From NCBI GenBank assembly GCA_030015575.1, contig CM057350.1, positions 523,458,959-523,522,958 on the forward strand: 64,000 nt of DNA, in the 5' to 3' direction. The notes below the pieces were generated by a model. It saw only the letters and a program-made list of their open reading frames with translations, made no database searches and was not told where the DNA came from. The stretch comes from Agapanthus africanus (lineage: Eukaryota > Streptophyta > Magnoliopsida > Asparagales > Amaryllidaceae). Position numbers and translations under genes: made by a program. Below, piece after piece: positions 45,648-57,250 of the stretch; the stretch's first letter is position 1; every line of letters starts with the position of its first letter.

Positions 45648-47733
45648 GAAGTATATCCACGGTTCGGTTCGGTCAATACAGGTTGAATATATCGAATATA
45701 TGGATTCATGGATTCATATTGAATTGTTATATTATACTTGAATCATATTCAAGTCAGATTATTATAATGAGACTCAGTCTGAGTCAGAACAATTAGAAAA
45801 GAATTTGAAATCCAGAATTAGGTTTTTGATGTTATCGGTAACCGCTGCACATAGACGGCAGGATTTGTGTCTTTTTCAAAGACGATTACCCTATTGATAA
45901 CACCGTTTGTTAAGTTTTCTACCTTAAATATGCAAGCACCCATATCTCCGGCTCCCTGAGGCTCAAGAGACTGGTCCCGCTTAAACCTATATTTACTAGG
46001 GTCCTTATTGTAATTTATAAAACTTGAGGGGGTTTTATGTAAAAATAATTTTGTATAGTTTTCAAAATACAACTCAAGTATTTAATTATCATCTTTATGT
46101 ACATACAATAATTTAATGATCAAGATAAATATGTATACATGTTCGAATAGTATGAAATGAGTCAAGTATATTATTCGAGCAACTACCATAAACAATGCTG
46201 TAAAGAAATATTATGTACGACTAATTAATCAAGTCAAACAAATGCGGAATTTAAACAGAAATATGGCTATAAGTGTTTTTCATGCATGAGTTCCAGTTTC
46301 ACCTAAATACGACTACCGGTTTAGGAAGTATATATGTTTTCGTATCGTCGCGCAAAACAGATCAGAATTTATTCGGCACCGTCACATAATTTTAAAACAT
46401 AGTTTCGGTCAATTTTCATCAGGTTTAAGGTTAAGAAAATTATTATAAAATTTTAGGTCATTCGATGTACTTATCCAAAACACTAAGATTCATGCAATTT
46501 GGATTTCTTAAACTCTATTTATGATCATTTTAATATCAACGTTTAAAACAGAAATTTAGATTTCTGGACAGCAATTATATGTTATATTATAAAGCCTATA
46601 TCGGGTTGTTTCATGAATTTTTAAGTAATCTAATATACAAAAAATTATAAATTTATCAATTATGCATCTACACATCTAAATGTTGTCACAAACGGACATC
46701 GGGTGTTCGAGTTATGTCCTATTTAAAAGTAGTGTGCGAATCAGGACAGATTCTGTCCAGATCCGTCACTTAATATTGTAACACAGTTTTCTATATTTTA
46801 TGTCTGTTTTCAGTAAAAACATAAAACAAATAAAATCTAGATATTTCAATGTAGATATTCAAAACATCTGAAAACACTAAATTAGGATTAAATATTATAG
46901 AGTTATGGTCTCTCGAAGAAGACCCTTATTGGCAGTTTTCTAGTTTTAAAAACAGTGAATAAAAAATCATGTTACTCCTAAACCGTTTTCGGTTTGATCT
47001 AAAAATTTTACAGCGTGTACAGAAGAATATATTCTATCATATGTAAATTTCCTGAAATTTTCATAAGTAAAGATTAATTTCTAAAAATTATTTTAAATGT
47101 AAAGGTATTGATATGTCATATGTGAGAAATGAGAAAACCATGGTATTTATTCGTAACTTCATTTTTTTTACAAACTTTAAATAAAGTAAATTAAAATACA
47201 ACAACAAACGATACAATCCTAATTGGTTACTATGAAATCTTAACATATGGATTGAGAGTAATGAAAAAGATTTTACAAAATATATATATGTGTATATTTG
47301 TGTGTGTTAATTATTTATATATGTATCCATTTAATTAATTATTTAGGGACTATTATATGAAAAGGGAAGTTTTTCATGGCAATATGAAAAAGAAAGAGAA
47401 AGAGAAAGAGATGGAGGGAGGGAAAAGGAGAAGAGACTTATATACACAAGCCGGTATTGTCACCGGGCTTGTCTATCCGCCGATAGCCTCGCGTTACTAG
47501 CAAGACCTTCTTGAAAACTTCTTTGTGTTCTTCTTCTAGGACTCTATGTGAAGAGAGAGAAGGGAGAGATAGAAAAATGTGAGGAAGAAAAAGAAAGAGG
47601 AGGACAAATAAAGATGGTGTAATGGTGAATTATCTATCATAATATATGCATTCAACATGGGAATTAAAAGAGAAATGAAAGGTCTCATTTGTAGGTTATG
47701 AGAACAATAAAAAAATGATAAAAAATAATTGCA

Positions 47734-47799
47734 AGAATAGGGATTTGAACATGTGACTTATAGAATAACAATGCAAGGACTTAACCAATGAGCTACAAA
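47734..47799 (-). other. tRNA-like sequence in G1c
   Basis: Minus strand TAGCTCATTGGTTAAG (47,780-47,795) and GTTCAAATCCC (47,740-47,750). The A and B boxes are kept while the sequence between has diverged from G1a and G1b. Confidence 0.65.
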
Positions 47800-48212
47800 G
47801 TTGTTCATGCACATATTTAATTAGAATTAAATATATGTTGTTGCTTGAAAAGAAAGCGGGCTTTTGGGCTCATAGTTTTATAAAAGAAAATGAAAATGAG
47901 ATTGAATTTGGGTTATATGTTGGGTTAGGTCTTATGTTTAATTTGAAAAAAAATTAAAATTTAGTTTTAAAGAAATGTGTTTGGGAAAAATAGATGGAAT
48001 AATAAAATAATATATTTATAAAAAACCAAAATATACAGAAAATACTAAGAATAAATAAGTACAATATTTTACTAAAGAAAGAAAATACGGAGGTATATTA
48101 ATATTGGGGTTGTTACAGATGTAGCGCGCTGTTTCTGGACGACGACCTAGAAACCCTTGCATACTTAACACTACACCCGGGATCCGATGTAGTGCATCGC
48201 TGAGTAGGGGAC

Positions 48213-50194
48213 GCCCCAACGATATTCTTATTATGGTTCATGTCATAGAATGTGACAGTTTTACGTTGGCTGTCACAAGCCTACCACAACCCTCATCCTT
48301 TCTCATCTGGACTTGGGACCGGCAACACGTGAAATTTATATAATGGCATCCCCAAGCGGGAGCTAGCTCTTCGCCAATTGGCGGTCACAACCACGCAAGC
48401 AATATAATATACAACGCCGAAGGGCGAGGATCAAAACTCAGAAGAAAACCAATAACCACCAGAAAACCATAATAATACAGCGCGCGACTCTATGGTCGAA
48501 AGAATAAATAACTGGTCTCTAGGTCTATCAATACACAAGTCTGGTTGATGGAGTTTACTAGATACAACTGAAATAAAATACATGTACAATAGTGGTCACG
48601 ATGCAAGTGAGTCCACCTACCAAAGCAATCATCCGGAAAGAAGCAGTGTGCCAGCAAAGCTAGCAAGGAAACCTGTACGGTAAACCTACAAGAAACTGTG
48701 GCACAACGGGGGTGAGTTGCCAACTCGTAAGTAGAAAACATCACCAAGCAGAAATCGCATGTATGACTCAATCCTAGGTCATACGGTAATAATATCCTCA
48801 AAATAATATCATGAACCATCTACACATAAGTGTAATACCACGTGCTCGTATCAGTGCCTCAAATAGCAACAGATCATATATATGATGTATGAATGCATTA
48901 CAAATGAAAACAGAATATATCATGAATGAGAAAACTGTTTTCTTAATTTTGTGATATTTCTGTATATATAAATCGAGGTATCATCAATGAAATCAACATA
49001 AAATCCGTGTCAAGTATCGACACAAAACATAAATCCAAATATCCAATATCTCAGGCTCCGGCTATCCGGACTGACCCATATCATATAATCTCAATATCTC
49101 AAAGTCTCAATATCTCGGGCTCCGGCTATCCAGACTGGCCCCTGGGCTCCGGCTATCCGGACTGGCCCCTCATCAAATCTCACGACTACGTCCGTATCCT
49201 CCGGATATCCGCCGCGTCACAAATAATCGGTCGGTAGTGCTCTCCTGCCAGGCTCAACACCATCATCTGCGACCATCTTGCCCCGGGGTACCGCACTGGG
49301 TCCACCATGCACCCACAGATGGTTCCTCCTCCTCCTCGAATCAGGTGCATGATATCGCTCAAGAGCCGAGAAAACTCATGGTAGACATATCTCATATCAT
49401 ATCACGAAAAAACCGCAACTTCCATTTTTAAAATGATATTAAGTTTATATAAAATCCTTGCGATTTTTCCAAATTCAGAAATCTCATGAAAATCCAAAAT
49501 TCCAATCTCAAGAGTAATAACAATGAATTACCGGGCTCCGGCAATCCGGACTGGCCCATAATATCGCATGGCAAATGAATATATAAATATGCATGAAATA
49601 TCACAATAATAAATGCAATATCTAAACTAGCACAGTAATGATATATCGGAACTATCAGCTAGCAAACGATATCAATAAAGTAATATTCTCTAAAGTGTAC
49701 GTGACATGGCAATTACCGATGATGATGTGTGTGAGCCGGCAAGCAAGTATACGTGGAGCATACGCATCATCGGTAATGGTGCTGATGTCCTGACAGTATG
49801 GTTTCATAATCAATAAAGTACACATTAAAGATGCAATGCGATATGAGCAACATGAATATACAGAACTGAATAGCAAAAGCAATAACAAGGAATCTATATT
49901 AGATATACGAGCCATACAGTTTGTCATTTGAAATAACACGAACTGTGAAGTTTAGAAAATAGGGCTATGGTGTTTTTAAGAAAAGGTACGTCCTTTAAAA
50001 TATCTGTAGTATCCCTTGGCCTGTCTTTAAAATACTAACGATTCGTTAGTTTTTGAAATAAATATGACTCGAGCCCAGTCTATCATCTAAAAGGAACTAC
50101 ATGTCTAAACTAAAAAACTAAACGAGAAGGTAAGGAAATCCACCTAAGTCTGAGTCGATATATATATATATATAGTAGTCAGTGATCCCGCCTC
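48213..50194 (-). repeat. H0 LTR, continued
   Basis: Continues the LTR broken at 29,799. It matches N1 43,566-45,360 in inverted orientation, for example CCCAAGCGGGAGCTAGCTC, GGGTGAGTTGCCAACTCG and CTAACGATTCGTTAG. About 130 bp at 48,222-48,350 have no counterpart in N1. It ends GCCTC, where Copia-D is inserted. Open frames (48,490-48,819, 49,007-49,431, 49,655-49,939) have no domain. Confidence 0.8.
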
Positions 50195-52033
50195 TATAAG
50201 TCCACGGTAGCGCCCCGGCCGTCTAACAGACGCCAAATGCGAAACAAAAACTTTTACAACGGGCGCTATCGCGTACTATAACCCGGATCTGCCATTAAAG
50301 CGAAACTAACAAACTACAAAGTGGGTAGAAGAGTTATACCGAACGATCCGAGTCCTTCGGTCTTCAACCATCATCCCACGCTTTATTGCGGCTGCTCTGA
50401 TCTCTTGAATCTTCAGTCTTCTCGTCCAGGTGGCACCACGTCGACGGATCTTTAAACGGGCTCCCGCATCTGAACCGAGACAACTCGATCGTCAAGTTTG
50501 TTAGACGACCAAGATGATGTAGAGTATGAGTAGAACACTTTGTCTCGTTACGTCCAAAGCTATGGACGAACGGTTAATGAAGTTGCCTTTTGGATCGGGT
50601 GGAAATGTGAAATGAGTATGCTTAATTTCCATGAACCAAATAACTATATCTTTTTTCTAGCAACCATAACCAAAACCAAGTGAATGGCCGGCCATATATG
50701 AAGAGGTGGGGGTGAGTGTAGGAGCTAGGAGGTGACCACAAGAATAAATGAGATGATGATTCACCTTAACACCTTGTATGAACACATTAATGAACAAATG
50801 AATCATCAAGCCTAGTCACCATCCTAGTCATCAAAGCATTTAATGAAAAAATGAGTCATGAAGCCTAGTCACCATCCTAGTCATCATCTAAAAGCTTCCA
50901 CACTCATCTCAAGAAAAGATAAATCCGTTTTTAACCGAATATTAAAAGACGGGTGATAGAAAACTGGAAACTGGCAACTTCCAAAAGTGATCCTGAAACG
51001 AATTTCAGGATAACCCCGTAACAGTATAAACATACCCGCATTTGTATTACGACCGAATACAAATGCAACTGAGACAAAGATATTATATCTACACAGCATA
51101 ATATTCGGATCCGGCTTAAACCAAAGCCGACCAGTATTATCTGCCCGAAATATGACAAGTGCGAAAACACACGTGCATTTTCCGAACCCTGCCATAAAAC
51201 CATACAGCCTCTACAACATTTCGCCCGAACTTGGGAAAGTGTCTATGGGGGACTCTAATGACTTATCAACACACTGGCACTGGGTATAACCACTAGCACG
51301 TCAGAGGTACGAGCTGTACGTAACGTTTGCCTATGTATTGATTGGAAGGGAAGCTGAAGAGCGAACTCATCTCTAAACCCTACTGAGCCTAACAGTGACA
51401 ATATACATACAGTCCGGTCCGTTCGTCTATGAGTATCGCATATCTGCCTAGGGGCCGGTAACGTCAAACCCCCAATAGCAGCATAAGTCGTGTCAGAGAG
51501 TGGCCCAGAACACCCTGAGATACTACTGGAGTACCTACCAGTAAATCTCCTGCCTCGGCCGAGAGCTTTGTGTAATGGCTCTCCTAGACACAGCACGATC
51601 TCACCCCCAATACCGGGAGAGACGAATCCCCTGCCGATCCGCTCACTTGCCTCCATGTGGCTCGTGACTGTACCCAAAAAAGACCTGTTTGCACGACTCC
51701 TTTGAGCCGTGGTAGGGTAGAAATCAAAGCACAGTGGGACTCACACGAGACAAATGACGACCTCAGGTCGATGAACTAACCTGTACACATGTCACCAGGG
51801 AACTACTATCTGACGATATGTATAATACCAACTAGCATGTTCCCGGCGAGTCCTGTCCGGTGTACTCATAACCCAATGAGAACCTGTATACATCTTAGGT
51901 GATCCTACTGACACCAATGGCTTGTAAGACCGGCCATCGCCCCTCGTCGGGGTCTCGACTGTATACACTAGTCTACTCTGGAGTATCGATGCCCTGTCTC
52001 GAAACTCCCACGACTAGGGACACTTTAAGGATG
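50195..52033 (-). repeat. Copia-D 3' LTR, first part
   Basis: Begins TATAAGTCCACGG (TGTAAGTACACGG in Copia-A, so the terminal TG has decayed to TA) and runs to TTTAAGGATG, the TSD of Copia-C. The frames 50,884-51,203 and 51,255-51,705 also occur in the Copia-A LTRs and are not genes. Confidence 0.88.
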
Positions 52034-54150
52034 TGTTAGTTATATGTATGCCCTAGAGGCCATTACTGTACATTGGATGTATATTGTAGTGGATGCTGGG
52101 ACATATATAGGGAGGACTTTCTTGCTCGACATGATAGTATGCTATCTGGTTGCTCTTTACCTTAACGTGTACATTGATGTCTCTCTGATACATGTTGGTA
52201 AAGCCCTTAGGATGTGTACTTGACTACCTGGACTATGATGCGGATCATACTAGTGGGAACATGGTAGTCCATAAGTACATCCTTCAAAGTCCCTAGTCGT
52301 GGGTGAATCGAGACGGGGCATCGATATACCAGAGTAGACTAGCGTGTACCTTCTCGACCCATACAGATGGGCGATGGATGATCCCATATCCATCGGTGTT
52401 TGACATCAGAGGAGATATACGGGTGCTCAGTAGAGACTGGGTACACTGTACGGACTCGCCGAGAACACCCAGATGGTATTATACCTTACGTCAGATGGCA
52501 GTTCTCTGGTGACACTGGTACAGAGTAGTCTGTTGACCCGAGATCGTCATAGAGTCTTGTGTGGTTCCCACTGTGCTTTGATTTCCATCTTACCACGTCC
52601 AAGAGGGCGTGCAAAATGGTGGTTTTTGGGTACAGTCCCGAATCACATGGAGGCAATGAGCGATAGGAGGGGATTCGTCTCTCCCGGTATAGGGAGTTGA
52701 TGTTGCGCTGTGTTCGATTGGCTATAACAGGAAATCCCTGGCCAGGGTTGCTGAGATTTACTGGTAAGTGTTACCAGTAGTTTCTCGAATTGTTATAGGC
52801 CTCATATCGACACGACTTATCGAGCTATTGGGGTCTGACGTTTACCACCCCTAGGCGAGATATGCGACATATCAGACGACGAGACCGGACTGTACGGTAA
52901 GTGTTACTGGTTGGATTCACAGGAGTGTGAGAGGGCTTGCTCTTCGATCTTCTGATCGCTCAATACCCGGGTGGCCGTTACGTTTAGCAGACCGCTTGCG
53001 GCTTGTGGGTGCTTGATATGATCATCACCTGCTGCCGGCGTATTGACGAGTCTTTAGAGTCCTACATAGAGGTTTCCTGGCTCAAGCGAAACGAAATAGG
53101 AGCGCATATGAGATATGTGCGGGACCGAGAATAATGCGTGTATGTGATATCGTATTTCATTCTCGCGATGAATGTGTCGAATGGTTGTATTCGATATAAC
53201 CTAGTTATCGAATCAAGGATTGATTCGATAAATCGATACATTGTATACTTGTCGGTTGTGTGCGACATGACCGGATCATTGAATCAAGTGTTGATTTAAT
53301 GATTTAATGCATAATTATATATTTGATATATTACTTTGCATTAACTAGTATTGGTTCACTTTAAATGGATTTTCTCACTTGGATTGTGCACATTGTATAT
53401 GTGATATACTTTTGTACACAAGTTTGTATCATGTTTGATGATACATGCTCACTTGTGTATGTGTAAAGATTAAACCATGGTTGTGTAATGGTTAGGGTTT
53501 TCTTTTAATTATCTATTTATTTATTCTTTATTCTTTTTGGAAAATAATTTGCATAAAGAGAAAAATGGTGGCTTTCTTTGTTTGTATTATGAAGCTTCAT
53601 GAAGCTTTGACTAAGTGACCATTTTGTCTCATGCTTAACCCTAACCATTCCACTTAACCCTAGTTTATTCTCTACACTTGACCATGGTTGGATTATGATA
53701 AGTGTTCATTTTATTTACTTTTTGAATTAACTTATCATAACATTTTCTTCTTCTTCTTCTTCATCATCAATATGAAGAAGCTTGCTACCAAAAATAGCAA
53801 AGTGAGAAAAAGAGTGAGAAATCCAATTCTAAAGTGAACCCACCTCCTATTTCTTCATCCTCTACCTCTTGCCAAGTAGTATAGGGTGTTTTCTTCACAA
53901 GTTTCTTGACTTGGTGAAGTTGGAGCTTGATCTAGTGATGCCTCGACGTAGATCATCTTCGGCATCGTCGTCGATGACCTAGCCCGCTTTTTCTCCGATG
54001 AAGCCAACGCTAGAGCCCGGGATCCGATGATCGCAGCGAGGAGACATCATCACGGAGCTATGGAGGTGGAGAACCGGATCTACAAAGGTTGTATTTCCGT
54101 TTACCATTTAGTTAAGTTGTTAACTAGTTTCTTTTTCGCCTAAACTTCTA
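52034..54150 (+). repeat. Copia-C 5' LTR, normally oriented part
   Basis: TGTTAGTTATATG start, collinear with 59,976-62,092. The last 82 bp of the LTR follow in inverted orientation at 54,164-54,245. The matching open frames 52,303-52,700 and 60,245-60,642 are LTR sequence without domains. Confidence 0.93.
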
Positions 54151-54245
54151 GCTTTGATACCACTGTAGGGTTCCTAGGCATACTCAAGAGGTCTCACAAG
54201 GCATCAAACATGCCAATTTCAAAAATTACGGTGCCGAGAAACCCT
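54151..54245 (-). other. Inverted LTR-end/PBS segment of Copia-C
   Basis: Minus strand reads the last 82 bp of the LTR (as at 62,109-62,190, about one mismatch) followed by GTGGTATCAAAGC, the PBS (54,151-54,163). On the plus strand the element has no PBS in the right direction. Fifteen bases that precede this segment in the 3' LTR (ending …CCGTATT) are missing here. Confidence 0.88.
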
Positions 54246-57200
54246 CTGCCTTCTGCAGCGGTTCCGCGGCCTCTTGACTTGATTGGCCTTCAAACTTTGC
54301 ACAGTAATTCATGCTTACTGGTGATGGTTTTCCTGGGAATTTTTAATATTTATTCAAGAGTTGAATTTTCTGGGGTTGTTTTGGGGATTCGATGATTCGA
54401 TCGGATTATCAGACTTTGTCTTTGTGGCTTTCCGGATAATTTTTTGAATATGTTAAAAAGTTCGACTGGATATAAATACCCAATTTTTCCCCAGTCGGGA
54501 AATTTCCAAGTGTTGGATCTTTCCGTGGTTTAACGACGTTCTAAGTAGTGCAAGTAACGCGATGGTCCCTCTAGAAGACAACAAACCTTAACTCGATTAT
54601 GTGACCGTCTTGAACTGCCCTTTGAACCTTTGGGTTTGGGGCAGTACGGCGTGCCACATGTGAGGCGTTGGCTTGACCCTTCTACGGCTGGACCGTTGGT
54701 ACTGAGGCACGAACTGAATGTTTTTAGACTTGTTTCATGTGTTGATCAGTATCGGGAAAACTTGGGTGTTTGAATGTTCGATCGGAAAGTATAACATTTT
54801 CTAATTATCTAGAATGTGATACAATAATTGGAATTCACAAGTAGTTATGAGATAACTGAATGAATGTTATAAACATAGCAGTTTAGTCTCACTTGATCGG
54901 TTGCCACGAAATTTTGATGTGATCAAAAGTCCGTCGCAATCACGTAGCGTACGCGGATACTCGCCGGGTAAACTTAATAGACAGCCTCACTCCATAGCCC
55001 CGACCAAGTGACTGTAGGAGAACCCCGTCGCCGAAAGCATCCGTTCGGGTGCTCGCGGTAGCGGTGTTCCGCCTTGGTGCACTTCGTCGACGGCGTCGGG
55101 GGTGCGGCCGCCTACTAAAGTTTGCGACGAGCATTCGATCAGGATGTCGGGAATCTTGTTGAATTACTCGACTTCATATTGAAAAGTGTTTTCGATAATG
55201 AGACTAAAATGCGGGGTTTATAATTGTTAGGCATGCGATATCTAAGTAATTCATTTGGTCAGGCATGCGATGTCTGAGGTGGTTGCGGATTCCAACTGTT
55301 GTAGTTTTACACTTTCTTTTCTGTGACCGTAAGTGTAATATGTGATATCGCCGGTTTCGTTGCTATATGTCAACGACAATTGGGATGGACATATTTACTT
55401 ACGTTGATGACATGTGATGTTATGTGTTGCTGGATATGTTATATTGGATCGTCGTGTTTGAATAGCCGGGGGTTTTTATGTGAGATGAGTGTTTTTCATT
55501 TTCATTCATGTAATAACTTGTATGTAATATTCTTTTATTGGGGCACTTTCAGGTTGTGGAAGTTGTCACCGTTTGTATATTATTTACTTTTCTGCACTAG
55601 GATAGACCCAAGGAGGAGGGCACAAGTAACCGGGTTCTGGAGTCCAGTGGGAGACCAACTCGAGGAGTCGAGTCCGGGTCTCCTAACTCTAGAATTGGTA
55701 GGGTTGCTTGCCGCTCTCGTAGGGGTCTTGGGGTGTGGGTTTGGCTATTCATCGCGACCGTGGAATCCGTGTTTTATACTGGCTCGTATTGAAAACACGG
55801 ACGTCCTAGTATATCCAATATTTCATATGATTCTTCTGCTGCGATATCTGTGATGTGATCATGTGATGTTCTGTGATAGATACAGTATATAGTATATATG
55901 ATATATTATATAGGCGTTACTTATGTTTTACACCCACGCTAGCCCTGCCCCGCTCTGCCGTTAGTTACCTAACCTAACGGTGCACGAGGGGACATCGAGG
56001 CGAATGCGGATGGCATAAGTGTACGTCGTATTTATCTGTGATGTTTAGGTACTTAAATGATGGGACTTCAGTAATGAGATTAATGAAATAAAAGAAACCT
56101 AAGATGTTGTAGAATCGAATTTCAAAATAAAACGGGTAGCTACAGTTCGTTCTTTGCACAGAGGTATATGTGATATATCCTGCACCTTATTCGATGAGGA
56201 AAGGACCGAGATCCCTTCACCGGGAGTGACTCCTTTAGCAATAACTGGCAGATGCTACACACTCGGTTTGCCTTTTGATTGCTTTTAAGAGTTTTGCTTT
56301 GCACAGTGATATATATGATATATCCCGCACCTCATTCGACAAGGAAAGGACCGACGATCCCTTCACCGGGAGTGACTCCTTTAGCAAAACTAGAAAAGCC
56401 TCAAAAACACTCCATTTTAAAAAACATTTGATTCTACAACGATATCAAGTTCATTACGCAATAGGTTTTCAGAAAAACCTGTCGTAGCCCTCCGTCATTT
56501 CAGATAAGTACTAGTTAGTATTCATGCTACGTTTGTTGACTATGTTAAGGCGTAGTGTGCGGTAGCTAATTAGTGCTTATCTGCATAAGCATATGATGTG
56601 ATTGGATTAGGGTAGTCGTGCGACTTTGTTGACTATGTTAAGGGTCGTGCGGGTGGGTTTAATTCAATCGGGAAATGACGGGTTGAACTTGACTAGCACT
56701 TATGATTTGTTGACTATGTTAAGGTCATATAGCTGCTAGGGGCAAAATTATCGGGAATTTCAAGTGTTGAAATTTGCAATGAGATTGCATACCTTCTATG
56801 AGATAGTTGGATCCCGATACCCGCTGCGAGTAAGTGTTACTCCTGGGAGAGTTTTACACATTACAATTAGCCGATCAAGTAGGTGTCTAGAAAGGTGTCA
56901 ACGGGGTTACGCCTCTGGGAAAACGAGGTTTACATTAATTAGGTTCGTGCGAAAGCACGGGGGACCTCTCTCAAAGTACCGACACTGGGCTGGCTGAAAG
57001 ATTGGCGAACTTGTAGTGTGTAATTAATCCCGGCGAGTCTTTCCTTTTAGGGTTTGAAGGAAGATTTGATAAAAAGCAGTGGGAGCCATCCTGATTAGAT
57101 AAAATAATAACCAATCTATTCTTGCAAGAGCGCACGCTGAGTGTGTTTTCTTCTCTCTCTCTCCAGGTAGCGACCATATCATGCCTTAATCAAGATAATA

Positions 57201-57250
57201 ATACGGATATTTGACTGAACCCGCTTGTTATACTGAGCTGGGGGAACGTT
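54246..57250 (+). other. Leader of Copia-C
   Basis: Non-coding. It contains the GCGGTTCCGCGG word (54,257), a block shared with H0 (54,620-54,720) and a GC-rich patch (54,940-55,130). It carries one type A hairpin (55,616-55,643/55,686-55,718), type B (55,767-55,775/55,792-55,800), CCGTTAG/CTAACGG (about 55,958-55,980) and two type D hairpins (56,200-56,205/56,231-56,236 and 56,345-56,350/56,377-56,382). It ends in the CAGTGGGAGCCATCCTGATT block (about 57,077) and CT run. The open frame 55,323-55,853 crosses the hairpins and has no domain. Confidence 0.7.

Larger units (their letters stand above)
40303..48117 (-). mobile_element. G1c: solo long LTR, interrupted by N1
   Basis: TGTCACGCCCC…GGTTGTTACA with an exact TSD GATGT (40,298-40,302 and 48,118-48,122). 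Without N1 it is about 3.3 kb, close to G1b. The parts are 40,303-41,149 and 45,653-48,117. It contains no protein domain. A 22-bp duplication (TGTAACTGGAGAATCATG) lies at about 41,100-41,139. Confidence 0.9.
29800..48212 (-). mobile_element. LINE-2: full-length RTE LINE, split by two insertions
   Basis: Three pieces: 29,800-30,967 (3' end), 38,395-40,302 (EN and RT N-terminus) and 48,123-48,212 (5' end). Net length is about 3.17 kb, the usual size of a full RTE element. It has a short TTG-type tail at 29,803-29,816. A likely TSD is GCCCCAAACG (29,790-29,799) against GCCCCAACG (48,213-48,221), with one indel. It sits in the H0 LTR. Confidence 0.85.

Noticed and set aside
47840..48117. Possible MITE at the right end of G1c
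   Set aside because: The sequence is the end of the G1 LTR itself, as shown by alignment with G1b and the GATGT TSD.
50884..51705. Frames shared with 2093-2904 and 9858-10,632
   Set aside because: All are inside LTRs of the Copia-A/D family; the frame lengths differ between copies because of point changes, as expected for non-coding DNA.
52303..52700. Open reading frames repeated at 60,245-60,642 with nearly the same protein
   Set aside because: They lie at the same place in the two Copia-C LTRs; identity comes from LTR duplication, not from protein selection, and no domain is visible.
55323..55853. A 176-codon open frame
   Set aside because: It runs through the conserved leader hairpins of Copia-C; the matching regions of Copia-A and -B do not keep the frame.
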